The notes below the pieces were generated by a model. The model saw nothing but the letters and a program-made list of their open reading frames with translations. It was not told where the DNA came from and did not search any database. The position numbers and the translations under genes were made by a program. From Platycnemis pennipes (lineage: Eukaryota > Arthropoda > Insecta > Odonata > Platycnemididae), in NCBI GenBank assembly GCA_933228895.1, contig OW121851.1, forward strand, positions 133,223,624-133,287,623: a stretch of DNA of 64,000 bases, in the 5' to 3' direction. Position 1 is the first letter of the stretch. Each line of letters opens with the position of its first letter. Positions 47,931 through 58,679 of the stretch are shown here, piece after piece.

Positions 47931-48539
47931 GCTGATGAGAGGAATATTTGGAGCAATTATACAATGGATCAATGTCAGTGCAAACATAATTGATGAAGAA
48001 AATTAAGTAAAGAAGATTCATTAATGGCGGACCCAGTCTTGACATCTAAATTTGATCTTTTTTTATGTGGAAATACAAAGTTGTTTCTTCCTTGTGAAAG
48101 ATGAATTTCCATCAAGTTACCGCCGAAACTGTCAATTTTATCAATTTTAGGATTGTTTACCGATGAATGATGAGATTGAGGATCATGAACTTGATATAAG
48201 CTAAGGCTCAGGCTTCCATTTAATGTTTTTTTCCACCATAAATTTTACAAAATGTTAACATCGAGTAGGTACCTAAAAAACAATCAACCAATCTAAAAAT
48301 ATCGGAGACGATGAAAGCAGAAACCATTCCTAAAGATCAAATGCTAAAATTTGGTATGCATCAAAATTACTTGTTAAACAACGCAATCACATTTCTTTCA
48401 TAATTATGATGATATAGCTATCTACGCTATCTATAGCTATCTAGTTGAGATACTATGCATAGTATCCCCAATAGATAGGCCGGGGCATGAAGTGGAGTCA
48501 TCGGAGCTCTCTTCCTCGTCTCGAACGATTCGAATGACT
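47931..48539. other. Unassigned intron segment
   Basis: A/T-rich DNA; nothing recognised. Confidence 0.4.
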
Positions 48540-48885
48540 TCGACGGTACTATAAGAGAACACAATAGGCAGGATAACAGAGGGATAGGCAGGTAAAATAT
48601 TATTAGAGTAGTCTGCAGTGCATGATGCATGCATTAACAACCAATCCCTTTATTACTATGTAGATACTAACCATGTAGCTGCATGTGACCCTTTTATCTT
48701 TCCCCTTATTATATTTCGCCTGCCATACACCCTCGTGGTGGCTCGCAGGTTATTAAGTAGATGTATCTAACACGTTTCCATGTATTAGCCTAGTTTCATG
48801 TCAATAGTGCATGTTAGGTGATCTTCAACTCCTGCCACACACCCTCGCGGTGGCTTTGCAGGGTATTGCGTTGATATAGATGACG
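48540..48885 (+). mobile_element. Two L2-like 3' ends in series
   Basis: The first runs from CTATAAGAGAACACAATAGG to a module at about 48716-48760 (CATACACCCTCGTGGTGGCT). The second, at 48775-48885, has CTCCTGCCACACACCCTCGC and GGGTATTGCGTTGATATAG. Confidence 0.82.
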
Positions 48886-49011
48886 AGGTGTGAGGCGTAC
48901 ATCGATCGTATACGTCCATCACAACCATTGAGGTCACCTCAATGATCACAACATACCGGCGGAATTTCGTGATCGCTTGAAAAATCATGTCGCGCCTACA
49001 AGATTCTACAT

Positions 49012-50630
49012 CTACATAATACCCTGCAAGCCACCACGAGGGTGTGTGGCAGGGGGTGATTTCTCACCAACCATGCACCACATATCATTCATAAAAAAGA
49101 AATAGTATTAATATAGTAGTCAGAACTTCAGAATTTAAAAAAGATAGAAATTGCACAGCAAACATGCAAAAACATTCTGTTAGTAGGGTTAGCTTTAAGT
49201 ACCCATACCAACATGCAGCTACCAATGCTATTCATTGCTACTCTCTGATAGACCATATTTACCGTTATTCGTATCTCTAATTGTTCGAGGGAAAAAGGAC
49301 ATTTTGAATTTATCAGTTCGGCAATCAATTTCTCTAATTTTATGAATATGGTCCAGTCTGCCATAGTAAGTTGGGGTTCGTAAAATATTTTTAACATCAT
49401 CACTGAAAATATTGCCTTGGAATTTGTGGAAGAGATTAAGTCTAAATTTCAACCTGCGATCTGACAATGATTCCCATTTCAATTCATTTAATAGACTGGT
49501 TACGCTAATATAATTATCGTATCGTCCCTTTACAAATCTTGCCGATCTTCGCTGCACACGTTCAAGTTCATTACTTAGACCGATTTCGTAGGGATCCCAT
49601 GCACTGGCTGCATATTCCAAATGAGGTCTTACAAGGGAAAAGGAGCTATTTTCTCGAACATAATCGTCACATTTACCCAGTACTCTTTTGACGAATCCCA
49701 GTTTACGATTCGCTTGACCCATTATTTCACGAATGTGTTTACCCCAGGAAAGATCATGTGTCAGTCTTATTCCAAGATATTTAATGGATTCCACGTTTGT
49801 TATTTCATTATTACTTATTTTGTAAGTGCTTGGAGGGGAATTATTCTTTTTCCAAAAATTCATTACTACACATTTTTTAAAATTTAATTCTAACTGCCAT
49901 GTATCACACCAATTTTCGATTGCTTGTAGGTCATCATTTAAATATTGCTTATCGTTTGGGCTTAGAATTTCCCTGTACACAACTGCGTCATCGGCAAATA
50001 GACGAAGCTTACTTTTTACCACCTTACTGATATCATTAATGTACAGAAGGAACAGGAGTGGACCTATCACACTACCTTGTGGGACACCCGAAGTGACTTC
50101 AATTTCCGGTGAGGTAACACCGTCCAAAACAACCCTTTGGAACCGATCATGTAGAAAATCAGTTATCCATGATATAATGTAATGTCTAGCCCATAAGATT
50201 TTAATTTCAGAATTAGTTTGGTATGAGACACCTTGCCAAAAGCTTTTTTGAAATCTAGAAAAACAGCATCCACTGGAATATTATTTTCGCCAGAAACTAA
50301 AATATCGTGGGAAAAGAGAGCAAGTTGAGTTTCACATGATCTGCTCTTCCGGAACACATGCTGGACATTGGACAATAAATTCTGGCTATCTAGGTGTCCC
50401 ATGACTGAACTGACAATTATATATTCTAGGACCTTGCATGAAATGGATGTGAAAGATATTGGTCTGTAGTTAGATGGCTGCTCCCTATCACCACTTTTAA
50501 AAATGGGTGTTACATCGGCTACTTTCCAGTCCATCGGTACGACGTGTTCACTGAGGGATTTGTTAAATACTATTTGAAGGTAGGAAGAAATTTCGGAAGC
50601 TAACTCTCTAATTGAGAGAGAGAGAGAGAT
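49012..50630 (-). mobile_element. L2-like LINE, best-preserved RT copy (subfamily B)
   Basis: The longest copy. On the - strand it reads SIRELASEISSYLQIVFNKS, DWKVADVTPIFKSGD, NYRPISFTSISCKVLEY, FRKSRSCETQ, FLDFKKAFGKVSH, then after one frame change near 50180, TSGVPQGSVIGPLLFLLYIN, LRLFADDAVVYREI with the catalytic Asp pair, YLGIRLTHDLSWGKHIRE, FSLVRPHLEYAASAWDPYE and MSFFPRTIRDTNN. The 3' UTR, module and ATGTAGATGTAG tail follow to 49012. The 5' end is truncated at a GA-dinucleotide run near 50630. No endonuclease is present. It is antisense... that is, in the same strand sense as Pdp1, inside its largest intron. Confidence 0.93.
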
Positions 50631-50919
50631 TTTACTCATCTCGGAACAAGTGATCCAATAACGGACGAGAGAGACCAATAAAAAAGAGAAAAAAATTGGT
50701 GCAATTAGAACACAAAACAGTGGAAACATAATCCTCCACGATTTTTAAAACATAACTTCCTGATTATCAGTGATGTCGTAAGAACCTTTCAGTCGAAACC
50801 CCAGTCGTCATGAATTTCATAATTATTGGAGCCTTGAATGACTTCATGGAATTCCATTCTGTACGGGACGCCAAGTGAGGAGGGGATTCCAGTATGGTTT
50901 GACTTGGGTGCTGTGGGTA
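50631..50919. other. Unassigned intron segment
   Basis: A/T-rich at first, then mixed; nothing recognised. Confidence 0.35.
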
Positions 50920-51220
50920 GTGTTTGGAATCATCGGGATTTTCTCGAATACGTGACCAAGGAGTCACGCGGTATAAACACAAATAGTTCGTAAATTTGAT
51001 GCGTTAAAACCACTGATTTTACAACCTCATTCATTGTTATTCACTTGTGTTTTATATCAGCTGGGGACTTTATAGTCGATACAGATGAGAAAAACTCAAG
51101 TGAAACAATTAATGATGTTATAACGAGTGATTCAGTCACATTAAATTTTGAAACCATTCGTGTTTATATCACGTGACTCCTTGGTTACCTATTCGAGACA
51201 ACACCGACGGTTTCAAACAC
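50920..51220. repeat. Inverted repeat, 61-bp arms
   Basis: 50920-50980 (GTGTTTGGAATCATCGGG..GACCAAGGAGTCACGCGG..TATAAACAC) matches the reverse complement of 51160-51220 at roughly 80 percent. Weaker similarity continues inward (TTCGTAAATTTGATG against a reverse TTCAAAATTTAATG). It is probably a foldback MITE, about 380 bp downstream (in Pdp1 sense) of the exon 51602-51843. Confidence 0.85.
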
Positions 51221-51601
51221 AACCCCCTGGGCAGGAAAGGTGTCGCTGAGCCAGGCATCATCATAGGGTCTCCCGTGGGGAAGTGTACTCGCCTCTTACG
51301 GTAGAATCCCCAAGAGCCCTCCCAGCTGCCATCGGCGTCTGATAATGCGAGAGACCCAGCATCAAGCGCCAAGGCAACGAACCAGCAGGCGACCGCATCA
51401 TCGGCCATGGAATCACGACTAAAATGCACGGCCGGAGAGTTGCACATAAAAGGTTCGGGCTGCTTGGGAAAGACGGACGCAGGCGACAACCACCGCAGCG
51501 CGGATTCGACGCCCTTTCCTCACTAAAAGTGATCGCTTCTTTCGAGTGCGTGACACGAGGGGACGTTGGGTGGGAGGGAGGGGCTTCGGGACCCGAGTTA
51601 C

Positions 51602-51843
51602 CTTGAGGTCGGCGTCGTAGGGCAGCGTCCGGTCCCACAGGTTGGGTCCGAGGAATGCGGCCTGTGCTTCCACGTTGCTCCACAGCGCTTCCTCGTCCTC
51701 CTTGGACGGCTTCTCTGCGACCAAGGGGCCTCCCGCCGTCGCCACGCCACCCCCGCCCACCCCCACCAGGTGCTGGGGCCCGCCCCCGCCGCCGCCTCCC
51801 GCGAAGCCCCCGACGGAGCCTACCCCCGACTCCTTCTTCGGAC
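51602..51843 (-). CDS. Pdp1: Pdp1 exon: Gly-rich segment and PAR domain first half
   Basis: After a CCATCGGCAG acceptor, 242 bp encode a Gly-rich stretch (KKESGVGSVGGFAGG, PQHLVGVGGGGVATAGG). Then come EKPSKEDEEALWSNVEAQ and AAFLGPNLWDRTLPYDADLK before the donor GTAACT. AFLGPxLWDxTLPYD is the PAR-domain signature, and its continuation EYVDLDEFL starts the next exon 22 kb away in phase 0. The exon enters needing one base from an upstream exon. It is CpG-rich. It has no in-frame Met that must be the start, so the protein begins farther 5'. Confidence 0.95.
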
Positions 51844-52438
51844 CTGCCGATGGGAAGAGAGGTCAACGAGGCATCAGTCAACTGGATATACATCATCACC
51901 GCTCATTCATTTTCATCTCCACATAAATAATAGATACACATAATAATAATAATACAATCCGGCTGCAGCTTTTATGCGTAGAACGCATATATAAACCGGC
52001 ACAACTCTGCTCTGCGGGTGTTGTATTACCATCTAAGGCACCATTACGGTATAGACGCGAATCCGGCGCTGCCTTACGTCCCTGGAGACATCGAGTCCAT
52101 CGTGGAGAACGATAAGTGTAAGATCTAATGGAATTATTCCTTCTCCAACTCCAGGCAGTTGGAGGCGACGAAGCCTGTTATCCTTCTCCTCGACAATCTC
52201 TCTCATGCCATGTTCGTGATCGAGTTTTCGGCACCGGCCGAAACGAACATGGCAGCGAAGGAGGTTAAAAAAAGGTTCCGAGTAAACGCCCCCATTGAAC
52301 AAATATTGGATATCTTCCCTACAATGGCGACCGGAAGACAAATTACCCGTGGTTTCCCTCGCTCGCTCGCATTCGGATGTTTCAGTGATATGAATCGTGA
52401 CAACTCCAGAAGCCGCCGCCCGGTTAGTTAAAAATGTT
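51844..52438. other. Pdp1 upstream intron or flank, with MITE end
   Basis: At about 52274-52299 the words GGTTCCGAGTAAACGCCCCCATTG match the terminal sequence of MITE family 1. The rest has long open frames on both strands (such as 52033-52536 on the - strand, with REIVEEKDNRLRRLQLPG) that suggest a decayed transposase, but no family is certain. Confidence 0.4.
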
Positions 52439-54045
52439 AAGGCCGTTGTACACGGTAAAACTTCTTGTACAAGAACTTCTTCAATGCGGAAATTGTATCG
52501 TGTACGACGTCTTTGCACAATTTCTTGTTGAAGCAATTAAACTATGCTCTAAATTATAGGATGAATCTGTCAAACATCCACTCCTCAGCTTCTGCGCATG
52601 ACAAGTGGCGGTGGTGATGCGTTCGTATATTATTCTAACTAAATTACAAGATAATATGGATTGACGTTGATGACGTTATGACTAATGATGACGTTAAAAT
52701 TATTTAGCGAACCCCAACTTACTATGGTATACTGGACCATAATCACAAAATTAGAGAAATTGATTTCCGAAATGACAGATTCAAAATATCCTTTTTTCCT
52801 CGTACAATTAGGGATATGAATAGCGGTAAATATATCCAATAGGCGTGTATCAGTGGATAGCATAGGTAGTTGCATGTTGGTATAAGGACTTGAAGGTAAC
52901 CCAACTAACAGCACGTTTTTGCATGCTTAGTTTGCTATTTATATCTTTTTAAATAGTGCAGTTTACACTGATATACCTATTAATACTAATTCTTTTAAAT
53001 GCATGAAATGTAGTGCATGTTTGGTGCGAATTCACCCCCTGCCACATACCTTTATGGTGGCTTCCAGGGTATTGTGTAGACGTAGATATAAGTTTTCTCT
53101 GTGGCTATTTTTATGCCATGGCGATTGTGGTTATTAAGGATAATTAGTTATTAGGGATTATTAATAATATTCTTCGTCGATTCCACATATATGCTACTCC
53201 TGTTGAACTTGGACCATAATACCCTGAAAGGATTACCAGAAAGGTGGCTTGCAGGTTATAATGTAGATTTAGATTCATTCATAAGGTTCTGTGTTTGCGA
53301 TCACTTTTATTCCTATAAGTGTGACAATGCATACATTTTTACTGTACATATTGTGATATTCCTTGTTGATTCCATATTGTGATATTCCTTGCTGATTCCA
53401 TATTGTGATATTCATCGATGAAGTGAAAGTGGTGGAAGTGTTTTATTTATGAGTTGGACTCACTGACAAACTTTAAAGCTCATCAACGACATTAGGAAAA
53501 CGGTTTCGAACTAAATACTAAATATGAGAAAAAAGTTTGAGCTGAAATAACTGGTGAGAAACGAGCATAAACATGACATGTAGAGGATAAATGATGGGTC
53601 ATATGAGCCAATGAAAGAGTGCGAGTAACCAATATATACAACCAATTTTGTTATAATTTTATTTTATTATGCTATGATTAATGCTAGGAAATTATTGTAA
53701 CCCAATTACTGTGGCTGTATTCTTAAAAAAAATATCATCATCATCGCCAAAATTACCTTCTTTCCAAGGATCCGCAAGAATACTATAAAAATACTATTGC
53801 ATATCCCTTAAGAATTCATTTAACATCGAAAATATGCAATGCAGTGATGTTGGAGAATATCACAGTTCAGCTATTCGACAAAAACGATACCTATCTGCGC
53901 TTATACCTGGTGTAGAAATTGCGTGAAAATCCGTGATCGTGTACGACCGCCAATCAACCTTCTCTACAATTTCCTGGTCAAATTTCGCCTTTCAATTTAT
54001 GTTACAAGATCTTGTACAAGAAATTTCACCGTGTACAACGGCCTT
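52439..54045. mobile_element. TIR element of about 1.6 kb holding an L2-like insertion
   Basis: AAGGCCGTTGTACACGGT..CTTCTTGTACAAGA at the left is matched by the reverse complement at the right, ending CTTGTACAAGAAATTTC..CCGTGTACAACGGCCTT at 54045. About 40 bp of arm are clearly alike. Both ends also carry GTGTACGAC words about 60-100 bp inside. An L2-like fragment occupies 52630-53092. No transposase is recognised between the arms. Confidence 0.8.
52630..53092 (+). mobile_element. L2-like LINE fragment, subfamily B, with 3' module
   Basis: Starts AAATTACAAGATAATATGG and ends CACCCCCTGCCACATACC..TATTGTGTAGACGTAGATA. It lies inside the TIR element 52439-54045. A further module remnant is at about 53225-53275 (AGAAAGGTGGCTTGCAGGTT). 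Confidence 0.85.
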
Positions 54046-54369
54046 TGGAAATTATTTACGACGCTTCCTTATCGATACAAAAGTGACGAATAAGGGAGAT
54101 GGAACGTTACCATCCAGCTAGCGAAGCTTCATTGGAACTTATCTATACCCCGACTATCAGCACAAAGGCATTTATACATTTAACAAGACAGAATGAAACT
54201 TGCCCAAATAAATAAAGTGAGCCACAAAATCTGCGTTGATAACTTGTTCACGATCACTGCCGAAAAAAAGGGATACTGTAACAATGACGCAATTTCCTCA
54301 TGAGAGGAAGTATAGGGAGTTCCGCATTCTAGACTGGAAATCTAGAAAGAGGAAGGAAATCAGAGAAGC
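54046..54369. other. Unassigned segment
   Basis: No element or coding frame recognised between the TIR element and the next L2-like copy. Confidence 0.35.
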
Positions 54370-55190
54370 AGACATCTACATCTACATAATACCCTGCAAG
54401 CCACCATAGAGGCAGGAGGTGAATTCATACCAAACATGCATTACGTATTATGCATGAAAAGGAATAGTAACAATATTCTAGCGTAAACTTCATAATTAAA
54501 AAAAGATAAAAATAGCAAAGCAAGCATGCAAAACATGCTGTTATGGGGTAGCTTAAAGTCCTTCTACCAACATGCAACTACCCCAACTATCCATTGATAC
54601 ACTCGTACTTTTTTCTATTGAATATATTTATTATTCATATCCATACTTTACTATTCATATCCCTAACTGCACATGGAAAGAAGGACATTTTGAATCTGTC
54701 AGTTCCGCAATCAATTCCTCTAATTTTATGATCCTGGTCCAGTCTACCATAGTAAGTTGGAGTTCGCAAAATATTTTTAACGTCTTCATTGAAAATATTG
54801 TCTTGGAATTTATTTGTGGGGGATCGGGTTGGTGTGGTGGCTAGAGTACTGGCCTCCCATCCCGAGGGCCCGGGTTCGATTCCCGGCAGTGGCAGATTTT
54901 TCAGTGGAAAACCGGTCCCCACTTGAGTGCCTAGTGGAGGGCATTTCAAGTACAGTACTCCGTCCGTCGGATGGGACGTTAATCCGTGGTCCCCTTGGCG
55001 TTAAGAGTAGGCTAATGCCGACGCCGGGTTTCTCTCCACCCTTCCTCCGTTCCCTAAAAACTCCTACCATTACCCAATTACCCACCTATCCTATATGGCG
55101 CAAATGACCTAAGCTGTCGGTCGCCTCCCCTAAATAACCAACCAATTTATTTGTAACATCAAGTCTAAATTTCACATCTAAATTAAGTCT
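54370..55190 (-). mobile_element. L2-like LINE fragment, subfamily B, split by a SINE
   Basis: The + strand text begins CATCTACATCTACATAATACCC, passes through the UTR and the reverse of LRTPTYYGRLDQDHKIRGID, and reaches GGAATTTATTTGT at 54817. After the SINE it resumes at 55144 with AATTTATTTGTAACATCAAG and AGTCTAAATTTC. The module is damaged: GTGTGTGGC is lost near 54412. Confidence 0.88.
54818..55143 (+). mobile_element. tRNA-headed SINE, copy 3, with 11-bp TSD
   Basis: A 326-bp copy. Head GTTGGTGTGGTGGCTAGAGT (A box) and GGTTCGATTCCC (B box), body TCAGTGGAAAACCGGTCCCC, GTCGGATGGGACGTTAATCC and GCCGACGCCGGGTTTCTCTC, tail AAATAACCAACC. AATTTATTTGT is duplicated exactly at 54807-54817 and 55144-55154. 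It is close in length to copy 1 and looks the least decayed. Confidence 0.94.
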
Positions 55191-55511
55191 ACATCCTAAT
55201 AAATGTAAAGTAAGATGCATCTCGCGTAGAAATTGCACGATTGGACACAAAAATCTTATTTCCACCATTCAGTGCCAGAAAAGAGAAACGGAAGGGCCTA
55301 GAGGTGCGACTCTCATTAGGAGGTTCCTCACGTCCATTGGAGTCGATGTTATCGGTGCCACAAACAGAATGTAAAACTGCAAGAGAAAAAGAATCCTCCT
55401 TTCTCCCGACGTCCTAATTTCAAATGAAATCACAACAAATAAGCAAATACAAGTTGGGCAGTACACATTTTTACCTTCATCCCCAACCGAGTAAAATACT
55501 CTCCCGCAAAA
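55191..55511. other. Unassigned segment
   Basis: Mixed-composition DNA; nothing recognised. Confidence 0.35.
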
Positions 55512-55965
55512 TGGTAATGGCAAAGGAGATCAGCTAGATTTGTTAAAGGCCGTTGTGGTAATTGCATAAGCGTTACGAGTTTGATAGAAGAACTAGGATG
55601 GGAATTACTATCAGAACGCATGGTAAAGTGGACGTTAAGGAACCTCTTAAGTAAATTCGAAGCTGATTTGTTTACAGGTTACAGATATATATTAAGAACT
55701 ACTGCGTATTATGGTAGATTTGATCAGATTTACAAGATTAGAGAGATGGATTGTCGTACCGATAGATTTAAAATGTCATTTTTCCACCGTACTATAAGAA
55801 AACTCATTAGGCAGCATAGCAAATGGATAGGTGGTGAAATATTGCCAGTCTATAGTGCACGATGCATGCATTAAAAACCACTTCCTTTATTACTATGTAG
55901 ATACTAGCCATCTAGCGGCATGTTATCCTGTTATCTAGCATGTCTCCATGCAGTCCAATAGTTTA
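55512..55965 (+). mobile_element. L2-like LINE fragment, subfamily C
   Basis: Begins GGCAAAGGAGATCAGCTAG, the same sequence that forms the palindrome at 30241. It codes for FDRRTRMGIT-frame text in the wrong frame and for ELGWELLSERMVKWTLRN, RFDQIYKIREMDCRTDRFKM and SFFHRTIRK in the right one. The 3' module is absent. Confidence 0.85.
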
Positions 55966-55981
55966 GATCAGCTACCTCGCT

Positions 55982-56690
55982 TGATAGACCTCATTTGGAA
56001 TATGCTGCCCGTGTATGGAATCCCTACGAAATTGGTCTAAATAACGAACTTGAACGAGTGCAGCGAAGATCGGCAAGATTTGTAAAGGGACGGTACGATA
56101 ACTATATTAGCGTAGCCAGTCTATTAAATGAATTAAAATGGGAATCATTGTCACATCGCAGGTTGAAACTTAGACTTAATATCCTACATAAATTCCGAGA
56201 TAATATTTTCAGTGATGACGTTAAAAATATTTTGCGAACTCCAACTTACAATGGTAGACTGGACCATAATTATAAAATTAGAGAAATTGATTGCCGAACT
56301 GACAGATTCAAAATGCCCTTTTTTCCTCGTAAAATTAGGGATATGAATAGCGGTGAATATGTCCAATACGAGTGAATCAATCCATAGCATAGGTAGGGCT
56401 GCATGTTGGGGTAAGGACTTGAAGGTAACCCAACTAACAGCAGGTTTTTGCATGCTTAGTTAGCTAATTTTATCTTTTAAATAGTGCAGTTTAGAATAAT
56501 ATATTAATACTAATCCTTTTAAATGCATGATATGTAGTGCATGTTTGGGGAGAATTCACCCCCTGCCGCACACCTTTATGGTGGCTGGCTTGGTATTATG
56601 TAGATGTAGTAGTCTGGTTGCATATCAATACTGCATGCTTGGTGATCTTCACTCCCTAGTGGTGGCTGGCAGGGTATTATGTAGTTGTCG
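55982..56690 (+). mobile_element. L2-like LINE fragment, subfamily B, plus a second 3' end
   Basis: Open for 126 codons: EYAARVWNPYEIGLNNELER, VQRRSARFVKGRYDNYISV, HRRLKLRLNILHKF, NILRTPTYNGRLDH, MPFFPRKIRDMN. The 3' end is CACCCCCTGCCGCACACC. A second, short 3' end with CACTCCCTAGTGGTGGCTGG follows at about 56612-56690. Confidence 0.88.
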
Positions 56691-57204
56691 ATGTGGAAGG
56701 TAATAATTTTATACTTCAGCCTTCAGACGGAAGACTGATGAGAGAAATGCTCACCTCGTATCTAAGTCTACGATGCATGAAATGCACACTCCGGGGGTAC
56801 CACAGAGGCCGGTTCCTTTCTGTGGACCACGTTTGGTTTCCTGCACGGTTCTGGTGCAATGCATCTCACGACGTGAGGGTTTTACGTGATGTGGATGATT
56901 ACACAGTGAAACTTGGGAGTCACATTCCTTTGATAAGTCCTTGTTCCTACGGGACAAGGTACCAGCCAACCTTGAACGTTAGGACTAGAACGGCGTCTCC
57001 TCAGATTTCTTGCGGTTGGGATACCGGCTGTTCCTGCTACAGTGCCCAGAGCGGGGTGCGAACCCAAGACTTTGCGGCAACACGACCTCCACATTCGAGT
57101 AAGCAGCAGACAAGACTCACAAGTGTCTTTCGCGTCCCACTACCTAAAGGAATTCCGTTGATTTATTTTTTTCCGTATAGTACATACATCTCTAAATTAC
57201 TTCT
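56691..57204. other. Unassigned GC-balanced segment
   Basis: Open frames on both strands without known motifs. The stretch GCGAACCCAAGACTTTGCGG near 57058 is a possible reversed tRNA-like B box (GGGTTCGC). Likely a degraded SINE or transposon. Confidence 0.35.
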
Positions 57205-57570
57205 ACATCTACGCGATACCCTGCAAGCCGGCGCGAGGGTATGTGTGGGAGGGTGAAGATGACCAAGCACGCATTATTGACATGCAAACAAGCAACTATA
57301 GGGTCTCATGCAACTAGATTGTTAGCAACTATAGTATTTAAGGGATTAATACATTCACTACAGACTACTCTAAAATATTTCCCCTACCCATCCCTTTCCT
57401 ATGCTGCCTATTCTGTTCTCTTATAGTTCGGGGGAAAAATGATATCTTGACTCTATCTACATCTACACGATACCCTGCAAGCCACCGCGAGGGTGTGTGG
57501 CAGGGGGTGAAGATCACCAAGCATGCACACTATATCTATCAGTACGACAGTCTAAAATTTTGTAAAAAAA
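57205..57570 (-). mobile_element. L2-like 3' end (subfamily A) with nested mini-insertion
   Basis: The + strand starts CTACATCTACGCGATACCCT and GCCGGCGCGAGGGT, then the UTR to TTGACTCTAT at 57454. A 77-bp 3'-end-only copy of the same family sits at 57455-57531. The host copy then resumes with CTATCAGTACGACAGTC. Confidence 0.85.
57455..57531 (-). mobile_element. 77-bp L2-like 3' module insertion
   Basis: Contains CTACATCTACACGATACCCT, GCCACCGCGAGGGTGTGTGG and GGTGAAGATCACCAAGCATG only. It is inserted into the L2-like copy 57205-57570 and bordered by CTAT on both sides. Confidence 0.82.
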
Positions 57571-57774
57571 CGAACGGATATTATCTTCATGTGATCACTC
57601 CTATATATTTAAAAGTTGTAACTAATTATTTATTGTTGTGAATTATGAGCAATTAATTTGAATGTGATTGATTGATGGAATTATTACTTTTTTGTGATTG
57701 ATTGATGGAATTATTACTTTTTTGTGATTGATTTTCTGATTAGGTATGTCTGAGCTGTCTTTTCGTATTCAGTC

Positions 57775-58548
57775 CCCAAAGGAAAATCGAGAAAGATTCA
57801 AAATGTCACTTTTCCCCCGAACTATGAGAGAACAAAATCAGCGATCAATAGCGATGCAGCATAGCAAAGCGATAGGTAGGTTAAATATTGTTAGAGTACA
57901 ATGATGCATGCATGCATTAACAACCAATCGCTTTATTAATATGCATATGCAACAATTTAGCTGCAAGTGACTATATTATCTAGAATGTTTTTATGTAGTA
58001 GTATACATCTACATCTACATAATACCCTGCAAGCCACCACAAGGGTGTGTGGCAGGGGGTGATTTCTCACCTAACATGCCCTACATATCATGCATAAAAA
58101 AGGAATAGTATTAATTTACTAGTCAGTACTTCACCATTTAAAAAAAGATAAAAATAGCAAAGCAAACATCCAAAAACATGCTGTTAGTTGGGTTAGCTTC
58201 AAGTCCTTATACCAACATGCAGCTACCAATGTTATCCATTGCTACACTCGTATTGGATATATTTACCGTTATTCATATCCCTAATTGAACGAGGAAAAAA
58301 GGACATTTTGAATCTGTCAGTTCGGCAATCAATTTCTCTAATTTTGTAATCATGGTCCAGTCTACCATAGTAAGTTGGGGTTCGCAAAAGTATGTAGATA
58401 CTAACCATGTGACCCAAAAATTAGCATTTTTCCATACAGTAACATGTTACATGTTAGGTATCCTTCACCCCTAGCGACACCCCCTGCGACACACCCTCGA
58501 CACGTGGTGGCTTGCAGGGTATCGCATAGATATAGATAGATAACATTT
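57775..58548 (+). mobile_element. L2-like fragment split by an opposite-strand L2-like copy
   Basis: The outer copy (+) codes for ERFKMSLFPRTMREQNQ and continues through its UTR to about 58007. It resumes at about 58390 with GTATGTAGATACTAACCATG and ends in a decayed module to 58548. Between lies a - strand subfamily B piece at 58008-58389, starting CATCTACATCTACATAATACC. Confidence 0.82.
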
Positions 58549-58679
58549 TACCGAATAGTTCATCCGACCGAATACTGGTTTTTCTGGATCGAGGAAAGGA
58601 GGGCTGTAAGGAATCCATCGGAAGAAAGTCAGACGCCGTGTCCCAAGAAGGACGAAGGGGAGTGGAGGAACGGATTATT

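Noticed and set aside
51566..51943. Long open frames on the + strand opposite the Pdp1 PAR exon
   Set aside because: They mirror a GC-rich coding exon; only the - strand frame carries family motifs and correct splice phases.
52033..52536. 167-codon - strand frame, possible transposase
   Set aside because: It runs through a TIR end and a MITE end and shows no catalytic motif I can recognise; kept only as unassigned sequence.
54818..54900. tRNA gene at the SINE head
   Set aside because: The text continues into the repeated SINE body with target duplications at both ends.
56693..57256. 187-codon + strand open frame as a gene
   Set aside because: No recognisable motif, an open frame also on the other strand, and it runs into an L2-like 3' module at its end.
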